Source of the DNA: Roseivirga pacifica
Lineage (GTDB): Bacteria; Bacteroidota; Bacteroidia; Cytophagales; Cyclobacteriaceae
Assembly (NCBI RefSeq): GCF_900111145.1
Contig: NZ_FOIR01000005.1
Location: 166,001 to 230,000 of the forward strand
DNA: 64,000 nucleotides
Direction: 5' to 3'
Below the pieces are notes generated by a model, which was not told where the DNA came from, ran no database searches, and was given only the letters and a program-made list of their open reading frames with translations. How positions within the stretch are numbered: position 1 is the first letter of the stretch; every line of letters starts with the position of its first letter. This document shows positions 1 to 9,699 of the stretch, one piece after another. The position numbers and the translations under genes are program-made.

Positions 1-162
1 AACACCAAAACGGGTATAGCCCGAAGCCCCAGTAAATGCAGGGTTAATATATAGCGGAGCCGCATAGAACTGAGAGAACTGAGGATCTTGTGCCTTCAAT
101 TCGTTTGCTTGCGCCAGTACAAATAGTGCAGTTAGTAGAATTAACGCCTTACGCATATACAT
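1..162 (-). CDS. PorP/SprF-like type IX secretion membrane protein, N-terminal part (runs off the window)
   Basis: Only the first 54 or so codons are inside the window; the rest lies beyond base 1. The start of the protein shows a signal peptide ending in the LKAQ region, followed by DPQFSQFYAAPLYINPAF. That DPQFSQ(F/Y)..NP.(F/Y)TG pattern is the usual mature N-terminus of PorP/SprF proteins. These are outer-membrane beta-barrels tied to T9SS and gliding, often encoded next to giant cargo proteins with a type B sorting domain. Such a cargo gene starts divergently at 370, which fits. Three in-frame ATGs (171, 162, 156) are possible; 162 or 156 leaves the shortest signal peptide. Family assignment is strong, exact role unknown. 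Confidence 0.8.
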   Translation of the reverse strand, partial: MYMRKALILLTALFVLAQANELKAQDPQFSQFYAAPLYINPAFTGASGYTRFGV

Positions 163-369
163 GATTAACATTTAAACGCATCCTCACCCTCACTCTATAT
201 AAATTGTGTGTTATATTTCAGCGACAAGACTAGACTACGTTTCTACAAAGAAGTTTTCCGTTATCTTTAGAGCTTTACTAAGAAGCGCTGAATATAATAA
301 AAACTCCACTAATGGCGTAATAGGGTAAAACTATTTACCAAATGTAAAATATATAAAGAGCATAGCGTA

Positions 370-3300
370 GTGCGCAATAACCACATCCTTTTATCATTAC
401 TTTTTACCTTGGTTTGCTTTGCAGGCTATGGGCAAGATTACACCAGACATAATTGGCATTTCTCTGGTAACGATCGCGCTTTGGTTTTTGGCAAAGAAAC
501 TGACACCGAGGCAATTATTGACTTGGGCAAACAAGCTCAAAACAATATTGGCGAGAAACTTACTGTAACCGACCCGACATCTGGCGACCTTATATTCTAT
601 TCCGATGGCGTGAATATTTTTGATGCCACGCATCAGATCATGCCGAATGGCAACAGCATCTTCTCCGATGCTAACGGAATTCAGGCCATGGCCAGTAGCC
701 CGGTACCGGGACCTGCCTCAATTGGACTTTACTATATTTTCCACAGAGATGCATCGGGGCAAGTTTTTTATACCATTGTAAACGCGAACACACAAGGCAA
801 TAGACCTGCAGGCCCACCTTCAGGGGCGGTTGTTGCATCACAAAAAAACCAGCCTACCGGTATTATGGCCAGAGGCGATGGCATGTTGGTTATTCCTTCT
901 GCTGATATGCAAACCTTTTGGTTGGTAACCCAGCAAGTTGGCGGTGGAATGTTCGAAATATTTGAAATACCACAACAAGGAGGCATATTCAATAGTGTTG
1001 GAGTACTTAACCTTACCAATTCAATAACCGCTGCTCATTTGGCTTTTCACCCTGCAACGGGTCAAATAGCCGTTACACCTTCTTCGGAAAGCAACATCCA
1101 AATACTTCAGTTTAACGAAGCCGCTCCAGAGCTCACTCACGACAGAGCCATTTTAAATTCATTTGCGTTTGGCGAAACATTTGGCGGTTCGGCTGGGTGG
1201 TCTTTTAGCGGTGACCATCTTTATTTTTCAAGAAATTCAGGTAGCGAAGGTAGCCTTTACCGATTCAACCTGGCCGACACTTCTTCTACAGTTGCGGTGC
1301 AAGAAGTTTTGGATGCTCCTGTAGCAGAAAGCCTGAGTTTGCTTTTGGCACCAGACAGCACCATTTACCACCTTTACAAAGAAACAGCATCAGGCAGTAC
1401 ACTCCTTTCAAGAATCGACCAGGCCGATAGTGCATTAAATTTGGTAAACTACGAATCAGCATTATTTGATGGCGCAGATTTCAACTCTGATTACTTCGCC
1501 AACTTTAGCCCGCACGAAGGCATTATGCCGGTTATAGAAGCCTTTGTTTCAGAAGACCCATTGTGTATGAACAACCCCGTTCAATTTTACGCAATCTTCA
1601 CACCTTCTACCGCCATACCAACTTCTTTTCAGTGGGACTTTCAGCCCCAAGGGATAATATCTAACCAGCAATCACCAATTATGACTTTTGAGGAAGCTGG
1701 CCCAGTAATGGCTTCCGTAACGGTAGAAATAAATGGCAGAACTTACAACTCCAATGTTGTTACCGCCAACATTGAGCAGAACGACTTACAAGTTTCTTTA
1801 CCAGATACAACTATTTGTCCGGGAGAAACCCTAGAACTGGATGCCGAGCCACAGCAAGGTGGCCAAGGCCAACAAGGAGGTGCCACTGGCGGTCCTTACA
1901 CATACCTATGGAGCACAGGCGAAACCACCTCTTCTATCGAAGTAGATGAAGCTGGAGATTACTGGGTAGTAGTAACTCCACAAACAGGCTGCCCTGTTTA
2001 TGGCACTGGCAGGGTACAGATTTATGGCGAAGAGAACAACGTAGCCAACATTTGGTACTTTGGAAATGGAGCCGGAATTGACTTTAATGAAGAAGAAGGA
2101 CTCCCCGATCCTCCGCGGAGTATAGACAGTCCGCATGCTATGAATGCTCCTGCGGGCACTTCCACAATTTCCGATGCCAATGGCGATGTACTCTTCTATT
2201 CAGACGGCAATACCGTATGGAACAGAGAGCATGGGGAAATGCCAAACGGCACTGAAATTGGAGGCGACACCCTCTCTACAAACTCAGTGATTATCATTCC
2301 TTTTGTTGATGATGAAACGCTCTACTACCTATTTACCACCGAGCAAGTTTATGGCGACAACACTTTCGAATTGAAATACAGTGTGGTAGACATGAAGGAG
2401 GATGATGGCAGAGGCGATGTTGTACTGAAAGATGTAGTACTTTACTCAAAAGCAACTGAAAAACTGGCTGCCTTTGAAGGTGGAAACGGGTTCTGGTTAA
2501 TGTCGCATGAATACGGAAACAACACTTTTAGGGCTTACCCAATTACTGGTGAAGGAATTGGCGCTCCGGTACTTTCTTCGGCAGGCCGAGTGCATTCATT
2601 TAATGACCCTTTAAGTGGCCAAGCAGGAATGAAGTTCTCTGCTGATGGGGTCAGAATTGCCACTGCATTAATAGAAGGCACAGAAGACTACATAGAAGTT
2701 TTTGAGTTTGACCAAACCACAGGTGAGGTAACAGAACTTGCATTCGACTTTGATTTAAATGAAGGCGACCCAGGCAATGACGAGGTATATGATGTACATT
2801 TCTCGAATGGCGGAAATAAAATTTTCGCTACCATGAACCAACGAAATGGCGGTTCTCCTGGCGGAAGAATCATAGAATACAGAATAGATTCAGCTTCAAC
2901 AGAAACCACGCGCTTAGACTCAAGGGCAGTGATTTCAACCAACTCAGGATTGAACGTAAACTTTGGGCAAATTCAGACTGGCCCTGACGGACAACTTTAT
3001 GTTGCTGTAGAAACACCGGGCAACCCTGCTGGTTCGGCATTTGTAAGCTCAATTATAGCCAATGAGGATACTGCTTCAGTTTCTTCACTCAACCCGCAAG
3101 CCGTTGCGCTTACAACAGGATATTCAAGACTCGGTTTACCAAATTTTGTGCAAAACATGGCCTCACCACTAGAGGAGCCAAGCATGTCGGCCCCTGAATT
3201 GGTCTGCGTAGAAGAGCGCGTGGAGCTGGCAGGTACTGGCACCAGCGATATTGATGTATTTAACTGGTCCATTACCAGCCAAGACGATAATTCAACGGTG

Positions 3301-5712
3301 TTTAGTGCCGAAGGGCAAGACACCGCTTATGTGTTCCCTCAAGGACAAAGTGGCCTTTTCAACATTAGTCTCAATATTTCTAACCGATGCGGTTTTGACA
3401 CCACACTGGTACAGGCGATTGAAGTACACGATATTCCTGCTCCGCCAACCGTTCCACAAGCTGTTTCGGTATGCGAGGGTGAAACAACATCATTAGATGC
3501 TATTGAAGGAGAACCAGACAACCCTGACCTTTCTTTTGAATGGACAGATAGCCAAGGTAATGTGGTGAGCACCACGCGGAATTTTGAAATTACTACACCG
3601 GAGATCTATACGGTTACTGTAACCAATATTGCAGGTTGTAGCAGTAGTGCAGAAATATTTGCAGGGCCACCGTTTGAGATAGAGCTCCCCGATGACCAAG
3701 TAATCTGTCAGGACGCATCGCTAACCTTAGATCCGCAAGTGAATGCGGACAACTACCAGTGGACGATCATAAACCCAGACAATTCCACTACGCAGTTACC
3801 AAACCAAAGAACAGCCACTGTGGATAGTTCTACCCCTGGTATTTACCAGTACGTGGTATCTATTGAAGATCCAATTACTCCGGGCTGTTTTGTGAATGAC
3901 ACCACACAGGTTACGGTAAATCCTTTGGCACAAATAGTATTGAACGGCACCACTGATGAAGCTTGCGGAGCAAGTGATGGCGCCTTTGAGTTTAGTATTT
4001 CCACCACTGGAAGCTACTCTTATGTAGTAACTGGCACAAGTAGCGGACAGGTAGATAGCGGAAGCACAACTGGGCCTGCCGGACCAATTACAGTGAGTGG
4101 ATTGGCAGCAGATGTATATGCTGTACAAGTAACGGACAACGCAGCAGGTTGTTCCAATACCCTTAACGACATACAGATAAACAGTGATTCACCTGGCTTT
4201 TCTATTGTTAATGCCACTCCTAGCGATGCCACTTGTAACAGTCCAACAGGATCAATTTTGGTAGAACTAGATACCGATGTTTTCCCTATTGACTTCACCC
4301 TTAGCCCTACTAGTGGCGGAAGCCCGGTTACTGGCACAGGCGTAACAGCTATTGTAGGAACAACTAACTTCGAAATTAGCGGAGTAAGCGAAGGCACTTA
4401 TACCTTACAAGTTACATCGAACGCATCTTGTACAGAATCATTTGCCAACGACATAAGCGTTGACCAACCAGATGACATTGATGACTTGGTGATTAATGGA
4501 GCAACAGAAATTTGCTCTCCAAACCCTCAAACAACATTAATAGCCAGCTCTTCTAACGGCAACTCATATACTTACACTTGGACAACACCTAGTGGTGGCA
4601 CACAAACAGGGCCATCTATTACTGCTACAGAATCTGGTACTTACGCTGTAACTGCCGATGGAGCAGGCTTCTGCCCTGGTACAGAAACAGTAGACGTTAT
4701 TCTTACAGTTCAGCCTGTGGTTGATATAGTTGTTGATGGTGATCCTTGTGAAGGCCAAGTTAACCTAGAGGCTAACATTACAAACTCACAACCGAACACC
4801 AACTACATTTATAACTGGGTAAATAATGCTGGAGAATCGGTAGGCAACACAAGGGTAATTACTATAAATGAAAGTGATACCTACAATGTAACTGTGCGTG
4901 CTGAAGGCGATTTGACATGCCCAGCAACGGCTAATGAAACCGTTACTATTCCAGAAGAACTAGAGGCTACAGTTTCATCTACTCCAGCTTGTGACGATGG
5001 CTCTCCAATTGAACTAAGCGTTGACATACTTTCGGGTAATCCAACATCCATTAGCTGGACACGAGACGGCCAACAAGTTGGCACCTCACAACCTGGTCAG
5101 CCGTTTGTTGTGAACGATGCAGGTGCTTACACCGCAACCATTAGCGATGGTATTTGCAGTATAGAAAGAAGTATTAACATTACGCGTCAGCGTATTCCTG
5201 AAGGCGAATTACCAGATGTAGACTATTATTGTTCAACCAGAAGTGACAACCCTGTACTACTTGCTGGCCAAGGCTTTGCATCGTACGAATGGATGCTTGA
5301 TGGCGCTCCTTATCCGCAAGGCGGGCAATATTTAACAGTAGATGGGCCAGGGGAATATGTAGTGACCATGACTACAGCTATTGGCTGTGTTCAAACCGAT
5401 ACAGTGCTAATTATTGAAAGCTGTGACCCTAAGATTATTGCACCAAACGCTTTCGCTCCAACGAGTCCGGCACCAAACAATACCTTCTCTGTATTCCCTA
5501 ACGATTTTGTGGATCAGTTTGAGATTTTCATTTACTCACGTTGGGGAGAGTTGATCTACCAAAGCAACCTGCTAGACTTTAAGTGGGACGGCACTTTCAA
5601 CGGGGAGTTGGTTCCACTTGGCACTTACCCTTATGTGCTTCGCTTTACTTCTAGGTTCGAGCCTGAGAAAGGAACTTTCGAGCAGCATGGCGCTGTAACA
5701 GTAATAAGGTAG
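370..5712 (+). CDS. Giant secreted T9SS type B cargo protein with two propeller-like regions and PKD/Ig-like domains
   Basis: 1780 residues. Residues 1-22 form a signal peptide ending near AGYGQ. Two related propeller-like regions follow, one from about residue 27 (NWHFSGNDRALVFG) and one from about 559 (NIWYFGNGAGIDFN). Each contains the matching phrase GDLIFYSDGVN or GDVLFYSDGNT, so the block is internally duplicated. PKD or Ig-like modules lie between and after them, with repeats such as ETTSLDA and ESGTYAVT. From about residue 1693 there is a gliding motility-associated C-terminal domain (PNAFAPTSPAPNNTF, then YSRWGELIYQS and KWDGTFNG), the type B sorting signal for T9SS. The start is GTG; the frame is closed upstream at 310 with no ATG between. 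A weak promoter match, TATCTTTA, lies at 262-269. Likely a cell-surface or secreted adhesin-like protein; ligand unknown. Confidence 0.88.
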   Translation: MRNNHILLSLLFTLVCFAGYGQDYTRHNWHFSGNDRALVFGKETDTEAIIDLGKQAQNNIGEKLTVTDPTSGDLIFYSDGVNIFDATHQIMPNGNSIFSDANGIQAMASSPVPGPASIGLYYIFHRDASGQVFYTIVNANTQGNRPAGPPSGAVVASQKNQPTGIMARGDGMLVIPSADMQTFWLVTQQVGGGMFEIFEIPQQGGIFNSVGVLNLTNSITAAHLAFHPATGQIAVTPSSESNIQILQFNEAAPELTHDRAILNSFAFGETFGGSAGWSFSGDHLYFSRNSGSEGSLYRFNLADTSSTVAVQEVLDAPVAESLSLLLAPDSTIYHLYKETASGSTLLSRIDQADSALNLVNYESALFDGADFNSDYFANFSPHEGIMPVIEAFVSEDPLCMNNPVQFYAIFTPSTAIPTSFQWDFQPQGIISNQQSPIMTFEEAGPVMASVTVEINGRTYNSNVVTANIEQNDLQVSLPDTTICPGETLELDAEPQQGGQGQQGGATGGPYTYLWSTGETTSSIEVDEAGDYWVVVTPQTGCPVYGTGRVQIYGEENNVANIWYFGNGAGIDFNEEEGLPDPPRSIDSPHAMNAPAGTSTISDANGDVLFYSDGNTVWNREHGEMPNGTEIGGDTLSTNSVIIIPFVDDETLYYLFTTEQVYGDNTFELKYSVVDMKEDDGRGDVVLKDVVLYSKATEKLAAFEGGNGFWLMSHEYGNNTFRAYPITGEGIGAPVLSSAGRVHSFNDPLSGQAGMKFSADGVRIATALIEGTEDYIEVFEFDQTTGEVTELAFDFDLNEGDPGNDEVYDVHFSNGGNKIFATMNQRNGGSPGGRIIEYRIDSASTETTRLDSRAVISTNSGLNVNFGQIQTGPDGQLYVAVETPGNPAGSAFVSSIIANEDTASVSSLNPQAVALTTGYSRLGLPNFVQNMASPLEEPSMSAPELVCVEERVELAGTGTSDIDVFNWSITSQDDNSTVFSAEGQDTAYVFPQGQSGLFNISLNISNRCGFDTTLVQAIEVHDIPAPPTVPQAVSVCEGETTSLDAIEGEPDNPDLSFEWTDSQGNVVSTTRNFEITTPEIYTVTVTNIAGCSSSAEIFAGPPFEIELPDDQVICQDASLTLDPQVNADNYQWTIINPDNSTTQLPNQRTATVDSSTPGIYQYVVSIEDPITPGCFVNDTTQVTVNPLAQIVLNGTTDEACGASDGAFEFSISTTGSYSYVVTGTSSGQVDSGSTTGPAGPITVSGLAADVYAVQVTDNAAGCSNTLNDIQINSDSPGFSIVNATPSDATCNSPTGSILVELDTDVFPIDFTLSPTSGGSPVTGTGVTAIVGTTNFEISGVSEGTYTLQVTSNASCTESFANDISVDQPDDIDDLVINGATEICSPNPQTTLIASSSNGNSYTYTWTTPSGGTQTGPSITATESGTYAVTADGAGFCPGTETVDVILTVQPVVDIVVDGDPCEGQVNLEANITNSQPNTNYIYNWVNNAGESVGNTRVITINESDTYNVTVRAEGDLTCPATANETVTIPEELEATVSSTPACDDGSPIELSVDILSGNPTSISWTRDGQQVGTSQPGQPFVVNDAGAYTATISDGICSIERSINITRQRIPEGELPDVDYYCSTRSDNPVLLAGQGFASYEWMLDGAPYPQGGQYLTVDGPGEYVVTMTTAIGCVQTDTVLIIESCDPKIIAPNAFAPTSPAPNNTFSVFPNDFVDQFEIFIYSRWGELIYQSNLLDFKWDGTFNGELVPLGTYPYVLRFTSRFEPEKGTFEQHGAVTVIR

Positions 5713-5845
5713 AAAGAAATAGACACCGCAAATTCGATTTCAAATTCCACCTGAAGAATTGTGAATTTGAATTATGGAAGGAAAGTCTTTCGCAACCCCA
5801 CTACTGAATAAAAAATATTTTTCTCACAAAAAAATAATCATAAGA

Positions 5846-5895
5846 TTTAAAACAAAAAACGGCAACATTCTCATGCTGCCGTTTTTTGTTTTAAA
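5846..5895. terminator. Bidirectional intrinsic terminator
   Basis: A perfect inverted repeat with 19-base arms ending in GGCA/TGCC, an A-run on the left and a T-run on the right, and a 12-base loop. It lies between the converging genes ending at 5712 and 5978 and can serve both. Confidence 0.85.
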
Positions 5896-5977
5896 GGTTA
5901 AAAACTTTTTTAATCGTGAATTTCGTCTTGCTGTGCCATAATTTTTATATTATATGAATATATACATTATAATCCAA

Positions 5978-6565
5978 TTAATGATCCTTCTTCTTTAACC
6001 AAATTCCGTACTTAAAGTTCCCTTCTTTCAATACTGATCTATCTGTATAACGTTTACTTTTCAATCTAGTATAACCAGACAAGCCATGTTTAGAAAGTAT
6101 TCTTAACTCCAAATACTGAGAATCCTTGTTCCACTTCTTCTTTAAGTCTTCGTAGGTTACAAATATATGAGCATATCTCGCATTTTTAAACCCCCTTATC
6201 GAATTCATACAGGGTATATCTAGAACCTCCTCCCTCTTCAGCCTAATTTTCTCCGTCCTAACACTATATGTTCCATCTCCATCACCATATCTAGTAACTA
6301 AGTTGAGTTCTATCTTATTTTCTATAAGGTTTGTGAAAGTCCAGTTAACTGCCTTGAATTTATACTGAACAATTTCTTTACCAAATTCATCAAAAACAGG
6401 TTTGCACTCTTCTCCATCACCCTCCATCAAAGTTTCGAACAAAATAATTTTTGACAACCTCAATCTAGGCCTAAAGAGGGTTAAGAATAAAAGAAAAATA
6501 AAAGATGTAGCAGTAGAAACTACAATCGCTTGAGGCCAATCAACTTCATTTAAAAAATCAAACAC
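5978..6565 (-). CDS. Hypothetical membrane-anchored protein
   Basis: 195 residues, not recognised. One transmembrane helix at about residues 13-32 (IVVSTATSFIFLLFLTLF) is followed by a soluble, basic region of about 160 residues rich in beta-strand-like segments. The charged start and the long C-terminal part suggest a cytoplasmic or periplasmic domain held by a single anchor. The start is GTG; no ATG is available near the N-terminus. The gene is more AT-rich than its neighbours, has no operon partner, and is isolated between a terminator at 5846-5895 and the pgk terminator. This may indicate recent acquisition or simply a poorly conserved gene. Confidence 0.6.
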   Translation of the reverse strand: MFDFLNEVDWPQAIVVSTATSFIFLLFLTLFRPRLRLSKIILFETLMEGDGEECKPVFDEFGKEIVQYKFKAVNWTFTNLIENKIELNLVTRYGDGDGTYSVRTEKIRLKREEVLDIPCMNSIRGFKNARYAHIFVTYEDLKKKWNKDSQYLELRILSKHGLSGYTRLKSKRYTDRSVLKEGNFKYGIWLKKKDH

Positions 6566-6733
6566 TGTATATATTTATCGTATAAACCCTGAGTTTAATA
6601 AATTAAACAGAATAAATCTAGCTAATTACTCCCTATTCACCAATAACACTCCGCAAACCCACTTCACATACCTTTAGCAAAAAACAATTCTACATTTTAC
6701 TAGAAATTGAACCTTCAAAAAAACGCTAGCATC

Positions 6734-6760
6734 AAAAAAGCCACCTCTCGGTGGCTTTTA
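6734..6760 (-). terminator. Intrinsic terminator of the pgk transcript
   Basis: GCCACC/GGTGGC stem with a 4-base loop; on the minus strand it is followed by a run of six T. It lies 22 bases past the pgk stop. Confidence 0.85.
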
Positions 6761-6781
6761 CATTTCATCAAATAGACTCTC

Positions 6782-7969
6782 TTAATCCTCCAATGCAGCT
6801 ACGCCCGGAAGTGTTTTGCCTTCCATGTACTCAAGCAAAGCACCGCCACCGGTAGAAACGTAAGAAACATCTTCTCCGTAGCCAAGCGTATTCACTGCCG
6901 CAGCAGAATCACCTCCACCAATTAGCGAGAAGGCACCACCTTTAGTGGCTTCCACAATTGCCTCAGCTACCGCCTTGGTTCCGTTGGCAAAGTTCTCCAT
7001 CTCGAACACGCCCATTGGCCCGTTCCAAAGTATGGTTTTAGATTCCTTAACTGTTTTAGAAAAAACTTCCGCAGCCTGAGGCCCAATATCTAAGCCCATC
7101 CAGCCATCTTCAATGGCGTTGTTCATGGCCACTTTAGTATTCGCATCGTTGCTGAATGCATCTGCAATCACAGAATCTATTGGCAATTCAAGGTTCACGC
7201 CTAACTCTTTCGCTTTTTTGATTAGCGTATTAGCCAGCTCTAATTTGTCTTCTTCAACCAAAGAGCTACCAATGCTTCCGCCCATTGCTTTGAAGAAAGT
7301 GTAAGCCATTCCACCACCAATGATCAGGTTATCTACGCGCTCCAAAAGCTGCTCAATAATCAAAATCTTATCGGAGATCTTTGCACCACCCATAATAGCA
7401 GTTAGCGGCTTCTCACCAGACTCTAACACCTTTTTGGCGTTATCCAATTCAGCCTGCATTACAAAACCACAGCCCTTTTCTTGGAAGAATTGCGCAATGA
7501 TTGAAGTTGAAGCGTGAGCCCTGTGCGCTGTACCAAAAGCATCGTTAATGTAGATATCGCCATGCTTGGCAAGCTTTTCGGCAAAGTCTTTATCGCCAGC
7601 AGTTTCTTCTTTGTAAAAACGAAGGTTCTCCAACAATAGCACCTCACCGCCTTTTAAGCCAGCAGAAAGCTCATAAGCTTGTTCGCCAATACAGTCGGTT
7701 CCAAATTTCACTTCGGTACCAAACACTTCAGAAAGGTGTGGCACAAGGTGTTTCAAAGAGAATTTTTCTTCTGGCCCTTCTTTTGGGCGCCCCAAGTGGG
7801 ACATTAGCACAACAGCACCGCCATCTTCAAGAATTTTCTTGATGGTAGGCGTAGCCGCTTTAATGCGGGTATCATCAGTAATTTCAAAGTCTGCATTTAA
7901 GGGCACATTAAAATCTACCCTAATCAGGGCTCTTTTGCCCTTAAATTCAAAATCGTTTATGGTCTTCAT
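6782..7969 (-). CDS. pgk: Phosphoglycerate kinase
   Basis: 395 residues, full length for a bacterial enzyme. It transfers phosphate from 1,3-bisphosphoglycerate to ADP in glycolysis, in the cytoplasm. The substrate-side signature RVDFNVPL is at residues 17-24, and SHLGRP follows at about 57. The nucleotide-side motifs WNGPMGVFE (about 315) and GGGDS (about 352) are intact. The stop of the upstream sua5-like gene is only 3 bases before the ATG, so the two are probably co-transcribed with the TPR lipoprotein gene before them. A terminator follows at 6734-6760. Confidence 0.97.
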   Translation of the reverse strand: MKTINDFEFKGKRALIRVDFNVPLNADFEITDDTRIKAATPTIKKILEDGGAVVLMSHLGRPKEGPEEKFSLKHLVPHLSEVFGTEVKFGTDCIGEQAYELSAGLKGGEVLLLENLRFYKEETAGDKDFAEKLAKHGDIYINDAFGTAHRAHASTSIIAQFFQEKGCGFVMQAELDNAKKVLESGEKPLTAIMGGAKISDKILIIEQLLERVDNLIIGGGMAYTFFKAMGGSIGSSLVEEDKLELANTLIKKAKELGVNLELPIDSVIADAFSNDANTKVAMNNAIEDGWMGLDIGPQAAEVFSKTVKESKTILWNGPMGVFEMENFANGTKAVAEAIVEATKGGAFSLIGGGDSAAAVNTLGYGEDVSYVSTGGGALLEYMEGKTLPGVAALED

Positions 7970-7972
7970 GTG

Positions 7973-8935
7973 TTAAGATTTGACAGTCGCTCTCTTAATT
8001 CTATCATTTATCGCTCGCCCCAATCCTTCATTGGGTACAAATTGCGTAATGATGGTATGAATTTGAGGTTTTTGATCGAGAATCCTAAGTCCTGAAAACA
8101 GATTCTTAGCAGCCTCGGCCATATCGCCCGATCTACTCAGTACAAACTGATTTTCAAGGGGCAGAAAATCATATGGTTGATCAAAAACCAGCGATCCAAA
8201 TTCAGAAAAATCCGTGATGTCTTTCAGGTTAATGTCATCAAACAACACAATCGTTTTCGATGGCGCATAATGGCTCTTGAGCATACCCGGAGCCGAAGGC
8301 TTAGAGCTAGAGTGAATAGCCACCTCCACAGGCCCAACCACCTCTTCTATATCTTCTACCGAAAGTCCGCCTAAACGTAACACTTTGGGTACCTCATTTT
8401 CAAAACTCACGATGGTAGACTCAATACCCACGGTACATTCACCTCCATCCAAAATATAATCTATCTTTTCGCCCAACTGGTTATTTACATGCTCTGCAGT
8501 GGTTGGGCTTACGTAGCCAAAAGGGTTAGCGCTTGGCGCAGCTAAAGGAAAATTCAGGTTTTCCAACAAGGCCAAAGCCACCGGGTGCTTGGGCATTCTT
8601 ATGGCCACGGTATTCAGTCCGGAGGTAACCAAGTCGGGAATAATAGGCCGTTTCTCCAGCAACAAGGTCAAAGGCCCAGGCCAGTAAGCATCAGCAAGTA
8701 GCTTGGCCTTTTGAGGTATTTCAGCTACAAAGCCTTCTACCTTTTCAAGCGAATTGGTATGTACAATTAGCGGATCGAAAGATGGGCGCTGCTTGGCTTC
8801 AAAAATACCATGAACAGCATCCAAGTTAAGTGCATTACCAGCCAACCCATACACAGTTTCGGTTGGCATGGCCACTAAACCTCCATTGTTCAAAACTTCG
8901 CTGGCAAGCGCAATATCGTCTCCAATCTTTGCCAC
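7973..8935 (-). CDS. sua5: L-threonylcarbamoyladenylate synthase, Sua5/YrdC/YwlC family (long form)
   Basis: About 320 residues. It makes threonylcarbamoyl-AMP from threonine, bicarbonate and ATP, the first step of the t6A37 modification of tRNAs. The YrdC domain fills roughly residues 10-190, with AMPTETVYGLAGNA near the start, the KQRP stretch, and SANPFG. The long C-terminal extension (about residues 200-320, with APGMLKSHYAP) is the Sua5-specific domain absent from short TsaC proteins. I chose GTG at 8935, whose G is the last base of the TAG stop of the upstream TPR gene (TAGTG, a coupled start). TTG at 8947 would add four residues. Confidence 0.92.
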   Translation of the reverse strand: MAKIGDDIALASEVLNNGGLVAMPTETVYGLAGNALNLDAVHGIFEAKQRPSFDPLIVHTNSLEKVEGFVAEIPQKAKLLADAYWPGPLTLLLEKRPIIPDLVTSGLNTVAIRMPKHPVALALLENLNFPLAAPSANPFGYVSPTTAEHVNNQLGEKIDYILDGGECTVGIESTIVSFENEVPKVLRLGGLSVEDIEEVVGPVEVAIHSSSKPSAPGMLKSHYAPSKTIVLFDDINLKDITDFSEFGSLVFDQPYDFLPLENQFVLSRSGDMAEAAKNLFSGLRILDQKPQIHTIITQFVPNEGLGRAINDRIKRATVKS

Positions 8936-9651
8936 TATTGCATGCAATTTTCACCAATCACAGGATCAATACCTTCTACCCCTAGCGACTGGGCAGTAAA
9001 CAATGCACTACAGCCTTCACCAATATTGTTTCGGGCTATTTCAGCCAAACCTAACCAGTAGTGCGCCTCGCCATTCTCGTGCTGCAATTCTATCACCTTA
9101 TTAAAGCTATAGATCGCATCTTCCGGATTGTTAATCCTCAGTTCGGCCTTGCCTTTATTTAAAAGTACCAAAGGGCTATTTGGCTGAATATTTAGCGCAA
9201 ATTCAAAGTCAAAAAGTGCACGATCAAATTCTTGGTATTTATAAAGAATTGCCCCTCTGTTCAAATACAGGTCAACCACATCGGGCTGTAATTCAATGGC
9301 GTAGTCATAGTCTAACATCGCCTCCTGATCCTTCTCTAACATGCGGTAGGCATTCCCTCTATTAAAGAATGCCTTGTAATTAGTGGTATCAGCATTAATT
9401 GCTTCAGAGAGCGTTTCAACACTTTCTTCTACATTTCCTAGTCTTAATAGGGCTACCCCTTTTGCGTTTAGCGCATCGTAGTTGTATGGCTCATGCTCAA
9501 GTACTTTGTTAAAAGATTTTATGGCCTCAGGATAATTCTCACTATCCATAAAATTACGCCCTTCTTGCACCAATTCTTCAATATTTGGGGCACAGGCTGA
9601 AAGGCCAATAATTGACACAAAAACCGCTAGGAATAAATTCTTTCTCCGCAT
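8935..9651 (-). CDS. TPR-repeat lipoprotein
   Basis: 238 residues. A lipoprotein signal peptide ends in the lipobox LSAC, with the cysteine at about residue 20, so the mature protein is probably anchored in the outer or inner membrane facing the periplasm. About five tetratricopeptide repeats follow (for example NYEAFFNRGNAYRMLEKDQE-like units), indicating a protein-binding scaffold. Partner unknown. It has its own promoter box at 9669-9676 and overlaps the start of the sua5-like gene by one base, making it the first gene of a TPR-sua5-pgk operon. Confidence 0.87.
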   Translation of the reverse strand: MRRKNLFLAVFVSIIGLSACAPNIEELVQEGRNFMDSENYPEAIKSFNKVLEHEPYNYDALNAKGVALLRLGNVEESVETLSEAINADTTNYKAFFNRGNAYRMLEKDQEAMLDYDYAIELQPDVVDLYLNRGAILYKYQEFDRALFDFEFALNIQPNSPLVLLNKGKAELRINNPEDAIYSFNKVIELQHENGEAHYWLGLAEIARNNIGEGCSALFTAQSLGVEGIDPVIGENCMQ

Positions 9652-9668
9652 ATCCTTTGTTTAGGCAG

Positions 9669-9676
9669 CAAAGATA
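9669..9676 (-). promoter_or_regulatory. -7 promoter box of the TPR-sua5-pgk operon
   Basis: TATCTTTG on the minus strand, a perfect TAnnTTTG match 17 bases before the ATG at 9651. No good -33 TTTG was found at the usual distance. Confidence 0.55.
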
Positions 9677-9699
9677 CAATAGAAGGCCGAAAGGCCGTA

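Noticed and set aside
9680..9699. GGCC-rich mini hairpin after the BNR protein gene
   Set aside because: Stem of 4 bases and no T-run; too weak to call a terminator.
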